Shown: in pieces, positions 50,101 through 61,853 of the stretch
Layout of the letters: the number at the start of each line of letters is the position of its first letter
Position numbering within the stretch: the stretch's first letter is position 1
From: Aquila chrysaetos chrysaetos
Lineage: Eukaryota; Chordata; Aves; Accipitriformes; Accipitridae
DNA length: 64,000 bases
Reading direction: 5' to 3'
Assembly (NCBI RefSeq): GCF_900496995.4
Contig: NC_044008.1
Location: 7,697,276 to 7,761,275, forward strand
The notes under the pieces: model-generated
Told to the model about the DNA's origin: nothing
The model's database searches: none
Seen by the model: only the letters and a program-made list of their open reading frames with translations
Program-made: the position numbers and the translations under genes

Positions 50101-50134
50101 GCGGCAGCAGCTGGAGGAGAAGGAGCTCGTGGGG
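50069..50134 (+). CDS. PRPF18: PRPF18 coding exon 1
   Basis: 22 codons from the ATG at 50069, with G at -3 and G at +4. It ends GAGCTCGTGGGG|GTGAGG. Residues 1-22 form a charged helix. This is the least conserved part of the protein compared with mammals as remembered. Confidence 0.96.
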
Positions 50135-53100
50135 GTGAGGGCGGCCGGGGTGGAGGCTCGGGGTTGGGGTGGGGCGGCGGGAACGGCCTGAGGGGGAGGC
50201 GGGATGGGGCCGGGGAAGGGGAGAGGAAGCGGCCTGGGAGAGGAGCTCGGGTGAGGGGATCCGGAGCTGCCCAGGGTGGCGGTTTGGGAGGGTCGGGGTC
50301 GGCCCGGGAGGGGTTCGGGGAAGAGGAGCGGCAGGGGCCCAGGCTGGGGTGAGGGAAGGAGTGAGGAGGAATTTGGGGCTGGGGACGGGGGAGCATTGGG
50401 GGTGCGGAAGCAGCCTGGCTTTGGGGCCTTGCTGTGTGCCTCTGCCTTTTGGAGCTGGTTTAGTTATTTATTTCAGGCACCGAGGGATGAGAAAGGTCTG
50501 TGTCACCTTTGGTGAACGATGCGCGGATCCCTGTCCTCGCCACGGCTGCGTTCTGTTTGTAGCAATAGTAGGGTCGCAGAGGTGCTGGGGTGTGCGCGGG
50601 CTGAGGGTGTTAGCTTAAAAACACCCACAGTAAAGCAGAGTGCTTTTGTGGATGACTGAGCTTAGGTTTTGGCGTTAGCGGTTGAAGTGGGGAGCTGTGA
50701 TCGGAGGGTGTTGTAGGTCAGGCAGGCAAAGTATGAAGAAAGAAGTAATAGTGCGCATTAATCAAGGGAAATGGTTCAGGGTGACCACAGTTGCCAGCTG
50801 TTGTGTGTGTGGAAGGTCTTATCAAACACACTTCTATGTAGATGCACCAAGCAAGCTTACAAAATACTCTGTATAAAGGTGGTTTCTCCAGCCACCTTGA
50901 TTTAGTGTGGAATGACATGTTTTGTATGGTTTAGTTAAACAACTTCCCTGTACTCTACCGTGGGGCTTGTTGTGCACATCTGAAGTGAAGCTTTACGCTA
51001 ACGAATACCATGGCCTTACATGGCAAAGAATGTGGGGTTTTTTTAAAGTGCTGGTGAACACGTTGTACTTTTAAGTCTGCTTATACGTATATTGCTGATT
51101 TTCAGAGGTGCTTCCAACTAATTCCCTTTACATGACAATGTAGCCATCTCTATGAAAGGATGTGGCTGAATTCACCCAACCAAGTAAGGAAGTTTGAGCC
51201 GTTTTTGCCCAAGTATGCAAAACTGTAAACTGTTAACAGTTTTCCTCTCTTTTAGGGAAATAGGAAATATTTCAAACGCAGTGAGTTAGCTAAAAAAGAG
51301 GAGGAGGCCTACTTTCAGAGATGTGGCTACAAGGTATGGTGATTGTTCTTTCAGGAATTTGTGTGTTTACTTTGAAGTCTACATTTTATTATCAACAGTA
51401 TAAATGTTTTTAATGATAATTGTTGTTCTTTGTTCAATCTGTTAATGTTATACATTAGCCTGTAAATGAGAAGCCACCTGGAGAGGTATGACTTTCCAAA
51501 ACCATTTTCAATGCAGGGAAAGATATGCATGATATACAGCTACTTAAGTTTGTGTTATGGTTTGGCTTTTATTTCTTTTGTTTATTTTTTCGTGGAAAGC
51601 ATGAAGTGGCTTGGGATCAAAGCTTGTCTTCCTTTCTTTTTAAATTGTGCTGTTAGGCATGAACACTGGATCTGATATAGCCACCTTCCCCCCCCTTACC
51701 GGTAAAAAATGGATACATTCAGATAATTTTATCCATTAAAATAATTTTCACGGTCTTGTCAAAACGTCCAAAAGAAATCAGTATAGCGTGGGCACATATT
51801 AAAAAGATCTGTCAACTTTCATACTGTTTATATTTGTATTTGGGTTTTGGCCATCAACCATCCAGCATTGAAAGAGTGCAACAACAGCATTTATTTTCTT
51901 GCTGGCAAAATATTAGGAAACAATTGGTAACCTAGGGTGCATTTTGCAACAAATGAGTGATCTGGAAGGCTTTATCTGCCTTGTAATGGTGTCAGGGAAA
52001 TGGTTTACTGAAATGGAAAGAATGTTGTTTTCTTTTACAAGTGTGTGTGCCTGCCTGCCTGCCTGATTATACGTGTATGGGAGGGGGTATGCATTCCCTT
52101 GTGGAAGGTAGAGGCTCGTAATCTTGTTTGCTGTTCCTGGGCACAAATAGGAGCTTTGTTTTCAATTGAACTTTACCTAGTTAGTGACTTATTCTGAAAC
52201 CTTGATCTGTTTGTAGAATATTTGAACATCAATGCCAAAATGATTCTTGGAACGTGCAGCATATAGTCATGAGAAAGTGTTCTGTGAATCCAGTCGCTCT
52301 TCCAAGTGGAAATGACTACATGATGCTTTTTGAGCATTAGCTTGAGTTCTTCAGAACCTTACATGGCAGTTAAAGTGCCATTACCTGTGCTGCTGCAGCA
52401 CCAGTTTTGGTTTGAAATGTAACCCTGAGAACGGTTTTAAAATAAGTTGCTTCTTTAAATTTAGTACCTTTTTAGAGCCTCCCAGATTTCTGCATTTGAT
52501 CTTTACTACATTAATAAGATGTAGAATATAGACTGATTTCTTTTTAAATTCAGGTGCGTTTTTGCTTTGCTTAGACTTAATAAGCTGTAATAATTTGACT
52601 TGCTTGAAAAAGAAAGCACTGAAACCAAAGTAACTGTGGTAAAGATATTGCTTGTAACTTGGAGTCCAGCTGACAGAACGGATCAAATCTTTTCCCCTCA
52701 TGCTGCTGTCTCTTTATGATTTCAAGAATGTTTGTAAGTTAAAATTTGTACGTATCCTTCTGCCATGGGAGTGTATTTCTTTATATATATATATATATAT
52801 TTTATTTTTTTTACACAGTTCTTCCATATTTTCTATCCCCTGTCAATTCCCCCTTTCCTGCATTGATGGAAATTTTATTTTTCCCCTCCCTTTATGTGTT
52901 GAGCATTGATTTGATTGTCCTTCCCTTACTTGTTCCAAACACCTGTGGTTATAGGATTGATTTCTGTGTTGGCTAGTACAGCACTGAATATAGATTTGTG
53001 GCTGAATCCTGTAGCTGGAGCCACAGGGGTGGATCCTTACATCCACATGGAGTCACACTGACACCGGAGTGCAAGTCTGGCACATTGGCCTGAAAGAATA

Positions 53101-56100
53101 GAAAAAATTCTTTAAAAAAATCTGTCTAGTACATTCTTCAAACTGATCAGCCCAAATACAGACTGGAAATGACAATGTACTGCCCATGCACGGAGAATGC
53201 TACAGGGTGCTGTAGGATTAAGTGGAGCATTTCCCTCTTAGCAAGTATGGAAAGGAAGTAAATTCTAGTAAGGAATCTAGGAAAAAACAAGATGTGAGCG
53301 AGTACTGTTTCCTTATTATAGGAATATTACCAGCAGCAATCTGCTCATGCTGTCAGAAGTGTAAAATTTGAGCTTATAAAGGGAACTGTAGTTACATGAC
53401 TGCTGTCTCAAAGTTACTTTGATCAAAGAGTTGTTTTGCATTATTAAAATACTGAGTAATGAAGAAGGAAAGCTCTGTTTGATTCAGGGACCTTCTTTTA
53501 GATTAAGAGGAGTTGTTAATGAGATCCTATCCCTATGAGGAGTTGTAGGTGTCTTTTTTTTATTAACCCGCAAGAAACTATGGCAATCTTGTTAGAAAGA
53601 TGTGTTGCCTTAAACAAGCACCTATCAGGACCTGATAGAAGCCATGGATTGCTGCTAATTGTATTCAGCTTGCTGAAGCTGTAGGTAATAAACTTTTTAA
53701 GCTGACACTGCCACCAAAAGAGGCAGCCCCACTCTCTCCCTGCCCTTGGGTTTTTGTTTCTGCCCTTTTGTTCATGCATGTGCTACACCTGGTGAGCTGG
53801 ATGAGGAGGTTTAGTGGGCTAGGAAGAGTACCTTTCTTTGTGTTTGCCAGATTATTTTCTGTTTCAATCATTTCTTCCACCTGGTTCATCACACAGCGAT
53901 GCAAATGCTTTTGCATGGGTAAGGATAGAGCAGGGGCAGTAATCAAGAGGCAGAGGGTGGATTTGCTATTTCTGGCACCAGTGCTGACATCTGCCTGCTA
54001 AAGTGATTGCCAAACTTCAGCAATTGTCCTTTCCATTTGCTGTAGAGACTGCTTCCTGCAAGATCCACAACTGTTAGTTAAATAGTGGTACTTTTAAAAG
54101 CTTTTATTGTTCCGTGAAATTCAATTCTAGACAATAAAGACTATGAAACTAGAAGTTTATATTGTCGTATTACAATCTGTGTTCTAGAGTTCCTGTATCT
54201 TTACACTGCTGTCAATACATGGGTTTATTTCCCTCGGCCCATTAGTAATTATGTCTGTTGAATGTAGGTACAGCAGCAGGAGGAGGAGGAGAAGCCACTG
54301 ACTTCATCAAATCCAGTGCTGGAACTCGAACTGGCAGAAGAAAAGTTACCAATGACCCTTTCCAGACAGGAGGTAAAATCAATCATCATAAAGAGACTAC
54401 TTGAGTTTACAGCAAATGCACCTGAAATTTCTTGTTAGGGCTGCTTTTTATAGTGAAGTGTATTTTTTTTTTATGGCAGTTTGTATAAAATAAGCAGCCT
54501 CCATTTTTACAGTCAACAATGGTCATCTTTGCTCATCAAGGATCTGCTGTCCAATTGAATGCATAGGGAGGTACAGATAGGTAGAGCCTCTGTGCTATGG
54601 ATTTGCACAGGTGTGCTATAACATTTTACAGCTCTTTCAGATGACTTCTAGGATAGTACCCTGAATATCAGTATTATCCTTGCATAATACTCAAGATGTC
54701 ATGCTGTTTTTTTCCAAGATTTTTTTCCTCCAGCTTCTTTTCTTTGTAGCTCATTGGTCTGAACCCAAATTTAGAAACCAAGTTTTGGAAGTTCACCTTG
54801 ATTTCTAGAAGAAAAAGTCTGAAGCCAGAGCAGCCAGTGTGTTCTTTGTCCCTTCTAAGGATAAAAATACCTATGTGAATGTGAGTTCACAAATAGATCT
54901 GTACTCCAAAGCAGAAGACAAGCAGGAAGTTCAGAAGTACAGAATAAATTCCCGTCTTGGAAGTACTGAAATTCACAGCTGAAATCATCCACGAATATCA
55001 CATGACCCTTACTTTTGCAAGATACTTACTGTTTTTTACAGGAATATATCACAGGACTTGTAATGTGGGCTGTTGGTTTCATGTTTGGTCTGCATGTCCT
55101 GTGTAATGTTCACTGTCTCACTATTGATCTACTTGTGTGCATGTTTTGGTCGAGGTTTAGGTGTTGCTGTGCCAGCACGCTATGCACCCCTGGTTTTGTG
55201 ATACGTATGCAAGTCAAATACTTGCCTACATACAGCAAGACACTTGAACTGAGTAAACGAATTAACGTCTCAATTCGTTTAGTCTCTTGTTGTCCAACCA
55301 GTCTATTGCTATAAGGTAGTAGTGGCGTGAAATGAAGTGTAAGCCCTTCTCTTGATCACCAAAGTATTGCATGGTGATTCATGTATCAGTAAGCCTATTG
55401 CTTGGTACAGTACATGAATAATGATAAGTATAAAGAGATCTAGAAGCAATGCATGAGATGAGGAATCGGGAGAATAAAGTTCGGTTTTTGGCTCTGCCCA
55501 TGACACTGCAAATCAGCCAAGGGAGGATGTTATGCCTCTGTTACATCTAGTTTTAAAGTAACTATCGCATTAGATTATGGGACTTAACATTTGCCAAATG
55601 CTTAAGGATAAGAATTTTCAGGAAATCCGTCTTGCAGATGTGCTGGGACAACCTGCAGCCTAGTTAGGGAGTATTTTTATTGCCCTGGACAAGTAGGTGA
55701 GTGAGATTATGGTCAAGTTCCTTTGTGATTTTGAAAACAGTTTTTAAGCTCTGCCAGAGGGATGATTTTGTGTTTAAGCAAGTCAGAGCAGGTAGAAGTT
55801 AGACTATACTAAACAGCTTGGGATTTTATGCAAAATTTAGATTGGTAATATTTGGAATGACCTTTCACTGAAATACCGTGGGAATTTTATATTTAGGTTG
55901 TAAAGTGTCTGGAACGTTTTCCTACTGCTTAAAATATTGCCATTTCCTCTCCAGTCCAGCTCAGCTTGTTATTCTAAGCAAAGTAAATAAATCCATCCTT
56001 CTGGATTTTATTTTGCTTCCTTTACGAGTTTGCGTAAGGGAATGCTTTGATTCTTTTCAGGTTATCAGGAGGTTACGAGAGAGAGGTGAGCCGATCAGAC

Positions 56101-59100
56101 TGTTTGGAGAAACAGATTATGATGCATTTCAGCGTCTGAGGAAGATAGAAATTCTTGCACCTGAAGTGAACAAGGTAAGACTGGCTAGCTATTACTTATT
56201 TGTAGTCAGATTACCAATAAGGAGCCCTATAAAAGTTAACCGAAAATCAGTTTAAGTAACTGTTAATTTTCAGGAGGGAGGAGTAGTACAGAGCAAAGAG
56301 AAATATCTGCTCAGTCTCATTTATTGCCTTAGGAAGTATGTTAAATGTCATAGTTTTGTGCACAATTACAATTCCTTATGTTAGACAGTTCAACCCTAGA
56401 ACTTCTAAGCCCTTTTCAGTTGAAAGAGGGGCCTCCAGGTGGCAGTAATACCCCAGCCTGTGCTGTTACCTGCTTTTTAACCAGCAGAGGAGACAGTCAT
56501 TTACTGTTAAAACTGTCCTGTGTTTGTGATTATATGCATCTCTGAGAAGGTACAGGTAAGTAAGAGGACTGCATCCTGTCTTTCTGGTATGTAAATGATT
56601 TTTCAAACCCCTTGATTCCAGAGGTATAACTTGTTATGGAAACTTCATTTTTCCCCCCTTCCCTTTAAAGTAGCCATCAATTCAAAAAATAACTAAAAGA
56701 TATAGTTAACTAATTTACTCCTTTTGTCTTAAGAATTGGTCAGTTAAGTGAGGAGGTGCAATTGGGGTTTGTTTTGCATTCACTGTTAACCAAATTTGCA
56801 ACCGAGCTAAAAGAGTGACAGTTTGGATTTTCTTCCCTAATTTGTGGCAAACTGAATTGTTTGAAACGTCTTTTCTGGGGCTGCCCAGAAAAGGAAAGCC
56901 TTTTCCTGTTGAAGTCTTTTAAAAAAAGATAAACAGATCGATCTAAATGTTTATTTAAAAAAAAAAAAAAATTGTGCTAATGGCAGCTTCCCCTCCAGTG
57001 ACACTGACGACAGTAGTAGGAGTATTAGGAAATAGTGAGCTCATAAATAGGATTGCGTTGGATTTTGTTACGTGTTTCAGTCACTCCTGTTGCTATATGT
57101 TGCTTAAAATGTGGACAGTTACTACAACCAGTTTGTGGTTCAGACATTTTTAGACTGCTAAATGATCAATGGAAAAGCTCCAGGCAGTCAAGCATGATGA
57201 TGGAAGAGCGGAAATAATGGTGCATATCTACTCCCAGCGGAGTGGCTGAATTTATCTTAGGGTAAAAATGTCATACTCCTTTATAGGGAGTGTGAGAAGC
57301 AGAAAAGGCCTTGGCTCTGCATGACACTGCTCAGCAGTAACTAAAACATCTCTGCATTATCAACACTGTTTTCAGCACAGATCCAAAACATAGCCCCATA
57401 CCAGCTACTATGAAGAAAATTAATTCTATCGTAGCCAAAACCAGCACAAGCTTTATATTTTATGTCTCAAGAGTGCAAGTCCTCTAACTGTGTCTAAGCT
57501 GAGTTTCTTGTTCTATTTAAAAGCAGCCCTTAACTTTATATATATGGTTTCATACTGATTCTAATTTTTTTTTAATCACCTATTCTAGAGTAGGGGTTTT
57601 TAAACACTTCATCTATATAAAACATTCTGCTATGTTTAAATCATTGGTAATAAAGGGAAAGTACATAAATGTTTTATGTGATAGTACTGAAGGAGTGTTG
57701 CTTACCTTATTTACAGCTTTTTTCAGGGTAGGTGTGAAGACTTGTAGAGCTGATGGTGGTTATGGTCTGTTTTCTGTTTGGTTTGGGGTGGTTCAGTGCA
57801 TTGCTTGGAGAAAATGTCGTGAAGGAATTCCTAGAAGTCGATTCAGTCCTCCATGCTTTTCTGGTGAAAATATGGTAAAAGGTCTTTTTCATAGGTATGA
57901 ACATTGCAGAAGTTGATGCACCAGCTTTTTGTTAAGTGCTGAAGCAACCCAGAACTTGTTCTTTGCATTCAGTTTAAATTCAGACAACAAAGCTAAACCC
58001 TTATGCATGTTTTTACAGAATTTGGCTTTTCTTAAACAGAAGTTGGATGCTCACAGTGCCAGTACTGAACTGCTTTTATTTACTTGAGGTTTTTTTGTAA
58101 ATTAGTCATTTCTTATCTTTTCTAGGGCCTGAGAAACGACCTGAAGGCTGCTTTGGATAAGATTGACCAGCAGTATCTGAACGAAATTGTAGGAGGCCAA
58201 GAAGCAGGAGACGATGACTCACAGAATGACTTGAAAGTCCATGAGGAGAATACTACTATTGAAGAACTAGAGGTATGTGATGGGTAGAATTTAATTAAGG
58301 GATTATAGATGTAGTATATTGTTGTGAGAAAGCTTCAGGATTGTTTAGAGAAAGTTATCTTGTTTTCAACATCTAACTTGGGCATTCTGAAGTATCCCTA
58401 AATAAGCTCTGTTAGGCAATTTAGGTTTCTAAGACTTGAGTTGCACCATAGGTGCCTACAATAGACGTGAAAACTCAAGTGCTCTTTGTTTACAACACCT
58501 CATCAAAAAGGGGGCAGGAGTTGCCTGCAAGGAGAGTGCTACAGTTAGGATTCCCTCTGCAGGGAGTTTGGAAGTAGAGAATTTAATAAAAATACATTAC
58601 CTGGTCATAAATTCTAAAGCCTTTCCAGTGAGTATTTGAGAGGGTAATAAGCTTAGTACCAATGAATTTTCCCTATACAAGAAAGATGGACTCTGAAAAA
58701 GGGACACACAAAAAGAATGTTTGATATAAAAACATCCAGGACCAAAAAAAAAAAGTGGACGTCACAAGTAGAGAGGTCACAGGAAATACAAGAATTCCAG
58801 AGACGATGTGTCCTAGAAACTTCAGTGCAAATGGCTACTATGTTCTGAAAGAATACCATGGTATTTGTGTAAGTGAATGTAGAATGAGTGCCATGAAACG
58901 CATTCAGCACCTGGTATTTTAGGGTAATGTTTTGAAAAGCGCATTAACTTCAGCTGAAGACTTTTACCCTTAATCTTCAAAACTCTTTGCAGGAGTTAAT
59001 CTTCATAACGTCCCTCCAAAAGTGTGTTTAAGAAATAATCTGATTTATAACAGAAAGCCTAAATGAATACATTATTACTAGGAGATAGTCTTTGGGTTTT

Positions 59101-61853
59101 TTGTTAGGGTACCAGGGGTTCTGGTTTAAAATAACTGTAGTACCAGAATGGATACTGGTTGTAATGGGGCTGCATTTTATTGATCTGTTAGTTCTCAAAA
59201 TATCCCCTTTTTGGGGTAGTAGGGCAGGCTTAGTTTGAGCCATGAAAGTAATCTTTTTCTGAAAAGTTTGAAAACTCTGCAGTCTTAATTTTATCCTACT
59301 TTAACTGCATTCCCTTGAGCATAAAGGCCTACACTGAATTGGGTTCCAAATCTAGGAGATTTTTTTAAAATAAAACTCCCTTTGAAAATGTGAGGACAAT
59401 GGAAATAGATTATAAATCCAACTATACCTACTGGAAAATATTTCTAAAAGTTGCTATTAGTATTAACAGTTTTAAGGTTTTGGCAAGAAGCTAGAGTATT
59501 GGAGCATACTACTGGGGTTTTTTGGTGGTGTTTTTGGTTTTTTAAGGTTTGTTCCCTCAATTTCACAGTTACAATTAAATGAAATGGTAAAAAACCCCAG
59601 TACATCAGAGAATTGGAATAGCTTAACGAAATAACTAGGTTAATTGATGGCTTTGGGGATCTCAAAAAATGCAGTGCACCCACAGTTCCCCTTAATACAG
59701 TGCTGTCAGACAGCTGCTAGTTATGCCAATAATTTAGTAGTTAATGAATGAAAAATTACTGTTGCATTGACTTTTCAGAAATAATCATATTGGCTTTTTG
59801 ACTTAAATGTTTTTAATAGATTAATGAATCTCAGTAGCATATATAGCTGTTTCATTGCATTTTCTGACTAGTGTTTTGGATTACTGGTGGAGTTTACTAC
59901 AGTTCACAATGCAGTGAATCAGGCTCTGCTGTGGTGGTGGTGGCAAACTTCTAGACAATGTGAAAATAATTGCCTTTTTTGTCCTGTTCTAGGCTTTGGG
60001 AGAATCCTTAGGACGGGGTGATGATCACTATGATATGGACATCATAACGAAGTTTTTGAAGGTAGCAAACTCTAATAGATAAATTATTCTGTAGCTGTGT
60101 CATTTTTTTTTTTCTATCATGCAGATACATTTTTGTGAATAGAAGGGACGATTTCAGTTGCTTGGAGAGAAAAACTCAGACATTGTGCTTAAGATGTGGG
60201 ATGTTTCAAATGCTTCGCGCTCCACGGCCTTGGTTAGTTACAATAGTGACTTCTGCTGGGCCTGGGAAAGAGCTGTTGGGAGAGCAGCGTTCTTCAAAAT
60301 CTGGTCCTACTTTTCCAGAGAAAATAAATATGGTTTTGATTTCTGTATGATAATTGAGGCAGTTGTATGTAGTTGCTTCTATGTACTACTATGGCATTAA
60401 AAACTTCCGAGGAGTCCCCACCTCCCTTCCCCAGGAACAGTGCAAGCTGAAATGAAATGTCACTTGGTTCTGTTACGTGAAATAAAAGAATTTTAAAGGA
60501 AGTCTGCTGGCTTTGCTGAGGAAACAGATTCAAGTGGACGCTAGAAAACTGTTTCCTTGTTTCCTGGCAAGAAGCCTGGATTGCCTCTCATTTGAGATGG
60601 TCCCTGTGTAACTATTGTGATGATCAGAAGTCACAGCAAGAGTTGAAGCTTTCATTTGTGGGTATCAGATATGTTGGCATTTTAATATAGTTTGGGTGGG
60701 GCAGTCAGACAAAGAAAGCTGAAAAATTGTTTTCCAGGTGGAGAGAAGGTACATTTGACATGTTTGCTTTCTGTTGTGTTGAATTTTCACTGTGATTTTT
60801 ACTGTTCCTTGCGCTCTTTCTCAAAAGTTACCCTGAAACATCAGCATTCTACTTACATTTCTGCTCTTTTTATGTACCCCTCCTCCTTCCCAGCACTGAT
60901 ACCTACACTGTTGTTTCCTTGTACATGCTTTTTTTATACATGCTCCTCCTTTGCCCGTGTGTTTTTGTGATAGGGTTGTTCATATCCCTCCTTGCCTGTC
61001 CCTCTGAAAGAGGCTTCTTGCCTTTTTAATTCGGATTTGTCCAAAAAACTCTTTGCCTTGGGAACAGCGGTTTAAGCCATCATCTGTTTTGCCGCGGTTG
61101 TCACTAGATGGCACTATGACATAAATTTGCTTGTTCCTTGTAGTTTCTTCTTGGAGTTTGGGCTAAGGAGCTGAATGCCAGAGAAGACTACGTGAAACGG
61201 GGAGTACAGGGGAAGCTGAACAGTGCCACTCAAAAGCAGACGGAATCGTACCTGAGGCCGCTCTTCAGAAAACTTCGGAAAAGGGTGAATCACTTTTAAA
61301 TGTCACTACCCTGTAAGACTTATTTTAACTTCTGCTTTCAAAGTACCCAGTGATTAGTGCCCTTTCCTAAGGTAATGTTATCTTCACTGAAAAAGAGAGG
61401 ATAAGTGAGTTGGTCAGTTTCTGTGTCTAGAGCCCATGACTCCCAGTTCTGACCTCTTTGTCTTGATGAGTGAATTCTTCTGCCTACCCGCTGCTTTTCC
61501 AGGTTGCTTGATGTATCACCTGTTCACTAGGTTGCAAACATGATGGAGAATTGGGATTGTATGTTGCACTTTGCCACTAGCTACTATGTGTAACCACTTA
61601 ACGTTTCTTGCTCCTCAGATTCTTCATCTAAATAACAAAGATGTTTTCCTTTGTTAAAGTTCTCAAGCTAGGGTAGGTGCTAAACTTTGTATAAATGCTG
61701 AGTACGATGATTTTCCTGAGCTGCTATTCTGAAGTAAAGATGTCTTCCTTTTTTTTTTTCCTTCTTCTTCTTCTCCTGTAGACACTTCCTGCAGACATCA
61801 AAGAATCAATAACAGATATTATTAAATTCATGCTGCAAAGAGAATATGTGAAG
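50069..61853 (+). CDS. PRPF18: PRPF18, pre-mRNA-splicing factor 18 (partial; exons 1-8, C-terminus beyond window)
   Basis: Coding exons are 50069-50134, 51256-51333, 54268-54372, 56061-56174, 58126-58272, 59993-60061, 61144-61284 and 61782-61853 (792 nt, 264 codons). The protein begins [14 protein letters not shown]. Residues about 76-115 form the splicing-factor motif also found in PRP4 ([21 protein letters not shown]). The Prp18 domain starts near residue 190 ([15 protein letters not shown]) and is cut off after QREYVK. PRPF18 is known as a nuclear factor for the second catalytic step of splicing, acting with SLU7 at 3' splice-site selection. Alignment by memory to the 342-residue mammalian protein needs no gap, and the missing part is 78 residues. 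All introns are phase 0. No remaining exon was found before the window ends. Confidence 0.98.
50135..51255 (+). other. PRPF18 intron 1, G-skewed start
   Basis: The first 250 nt are strongly G-rich on the coding strand (many GGGG runs), then the sequence becomes AT-rich. No exon or repeat is recognised. Confidence 0.8.
51256..51333 (+). CDS. PRPF18: PRPF18 coding exon 2
   Basis: 26 codons. The acceptor is CTCTCTTTTAG|GGAAAT and the donor TACAAG|GTATGG. It encodes residues 23-48 ([20 protein letters not shown], then QRCGYK), a highly charged helical segment. Confidence 0.97.
51334..54267 (+). other. PRPF18 intron 2
   Basis: Unique AT-rich intron with the TA microsatellite. No exon or CR1 is recognised. 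Confidence 0.8.
52782..52800. repeat. (TA)n microsatellite
   Basis: About nine TA units in PRPF18 intron 2, followed by T-rich sequence. Confidence 0.9.
54268..54372 (+). CDS. PRPF18: PRPF18 coding exon 3
   Basis: 35 codons. The acceptor is GAATGTAG|GTACAG and the donor CAGGAG|GTAAAA. It encodes residues 49-83, with a Gln/Glu run (VQQQEEEEK) followed by the conserved [20 protein letters not shown]. It begins the splicing-factor motif. Confidence 0.97.
54373..56060 (+). other. PRPF18 intron 3
   Basis: Unique AT-rich intron; nothing further recognised. Confidence 0.8.
56061..56174 (+). CDS. PRPF18: PRPF18 coding exon 4 (splicing-factor motif)
   Basis: 38 codons. The acceptor is TTCTTTTCAG|GTTATC and the donor AACAAG|GTAAGA. 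It encodes residues 84-121 ([20 protein letters not shown], then [15 protein letters not shown]), the core of the PRP4-like splicing-factor motif. Confidence 0.97.
56175..58125 (+). other. PRPF18 intron 4
   Basis: Unique intron with a CTCF-like element CCTCCAGGTGGCAG at 56432-56445 (13 of 14 core positions, plus strand). Nothing else recognised. Confidence 0.75.
58126..58272 (+). CDS. PRPF18: PRPF18 coding exon 5
   Basis: 49 codons. The acceptor is ATCTTTTCTAG|GGCCTG and the donor CTAGAG|GTATGT. It encodes residues 122-170 ([20 protein letters not shown] onward), including an acidic patch (EAGDDDSQ) that differs slightly from mammals. Confidence 0.97.
58273..59992 (+). other. PRPF18 intron 5
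   Basis: Unique AT-rich intron with a G/T-rich low-complexity patch at about 59514-59552. Confidence 0.8.
59993..60061 (+). CDS. PRPF18: PRPF18 coding exon 6
   Basis: 23 codons. The acceptor is CCTGTTCTAG|GCTTTG and the donor TTGAAG|GTAGCA. It encodes residues 171-193 ([18 protein letters not shown], then TKFLK) and leads into the Prp18 domain. Confidence 0.96.
60062..61143 (+). other. PRPF18 intron 6
   Basis: Unique intron. A CTCF-like element (TCACTAGATGGCAC, 61101-61114, 13 of 14 core positions) lies next to a likely branch point (CTATGAC) just before exon 7. Confidence 0.75.
61144..61284 (+). CDS. PRPF18: PRPF18 coding exon 7 (start of Prp18 domain)
   Basis: 47 codons. The acceptor is TTCCTTGTAG|TTTCTT and the donor AAAAGG|GTGAAT. 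It encodes residues 194-240 ([20 protein letters not shown], then [19 protein letters not shown]). A CTCF-like element lies 30-43 nt upstream of the exon. Confidence 0.97.
61285..61781 (+). other. PRPF18 intron 7
   Basis: Short unique intron ending in a long pyrimidine tract before exon 8. Confidence 0.85.
61782..61853 (+). CDS. PRPF18: PRPF18 coding exon 8
   Basis: 24 codons. The acceptor follows a long pyrimidine tract (TTCTTCTCCTGTAG|ACACTT) and the donor is GTGAAG|GTAGGT. It encodes residues 241-264 ([20 protein letters not shown], then EYVK) and is the last coding exon in the window. Confidence 0.97.

Larger units (their letters stand above)
49390..50420. promoter_or_regulatory. PRPF18: CpG island, PRPF18 promoter
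   Basis: CpG-dense region spanning the upstream flank, exon 1 and the start of intron 1. In order it contains a CR1 tail, a 10-bp minisatellite, a CTCF match, an ETS/GABPA site with a CRE-like half, and a YY1 site about 30 nt before the ATG. There is no TATA box. This is a typical housekeeping layout, consistent with a core splicing factor. Confidence 0.85.

Noticed and set aside
50135..61781. U12-type introns in PRPF18
   Set aside because: All donors are ordinary GT sites (GTGAGG, GTATGG, GTAAAA, GTAAGA, GTATGT, GTAGCA, GTGAAT); none matches RTATCCTT.
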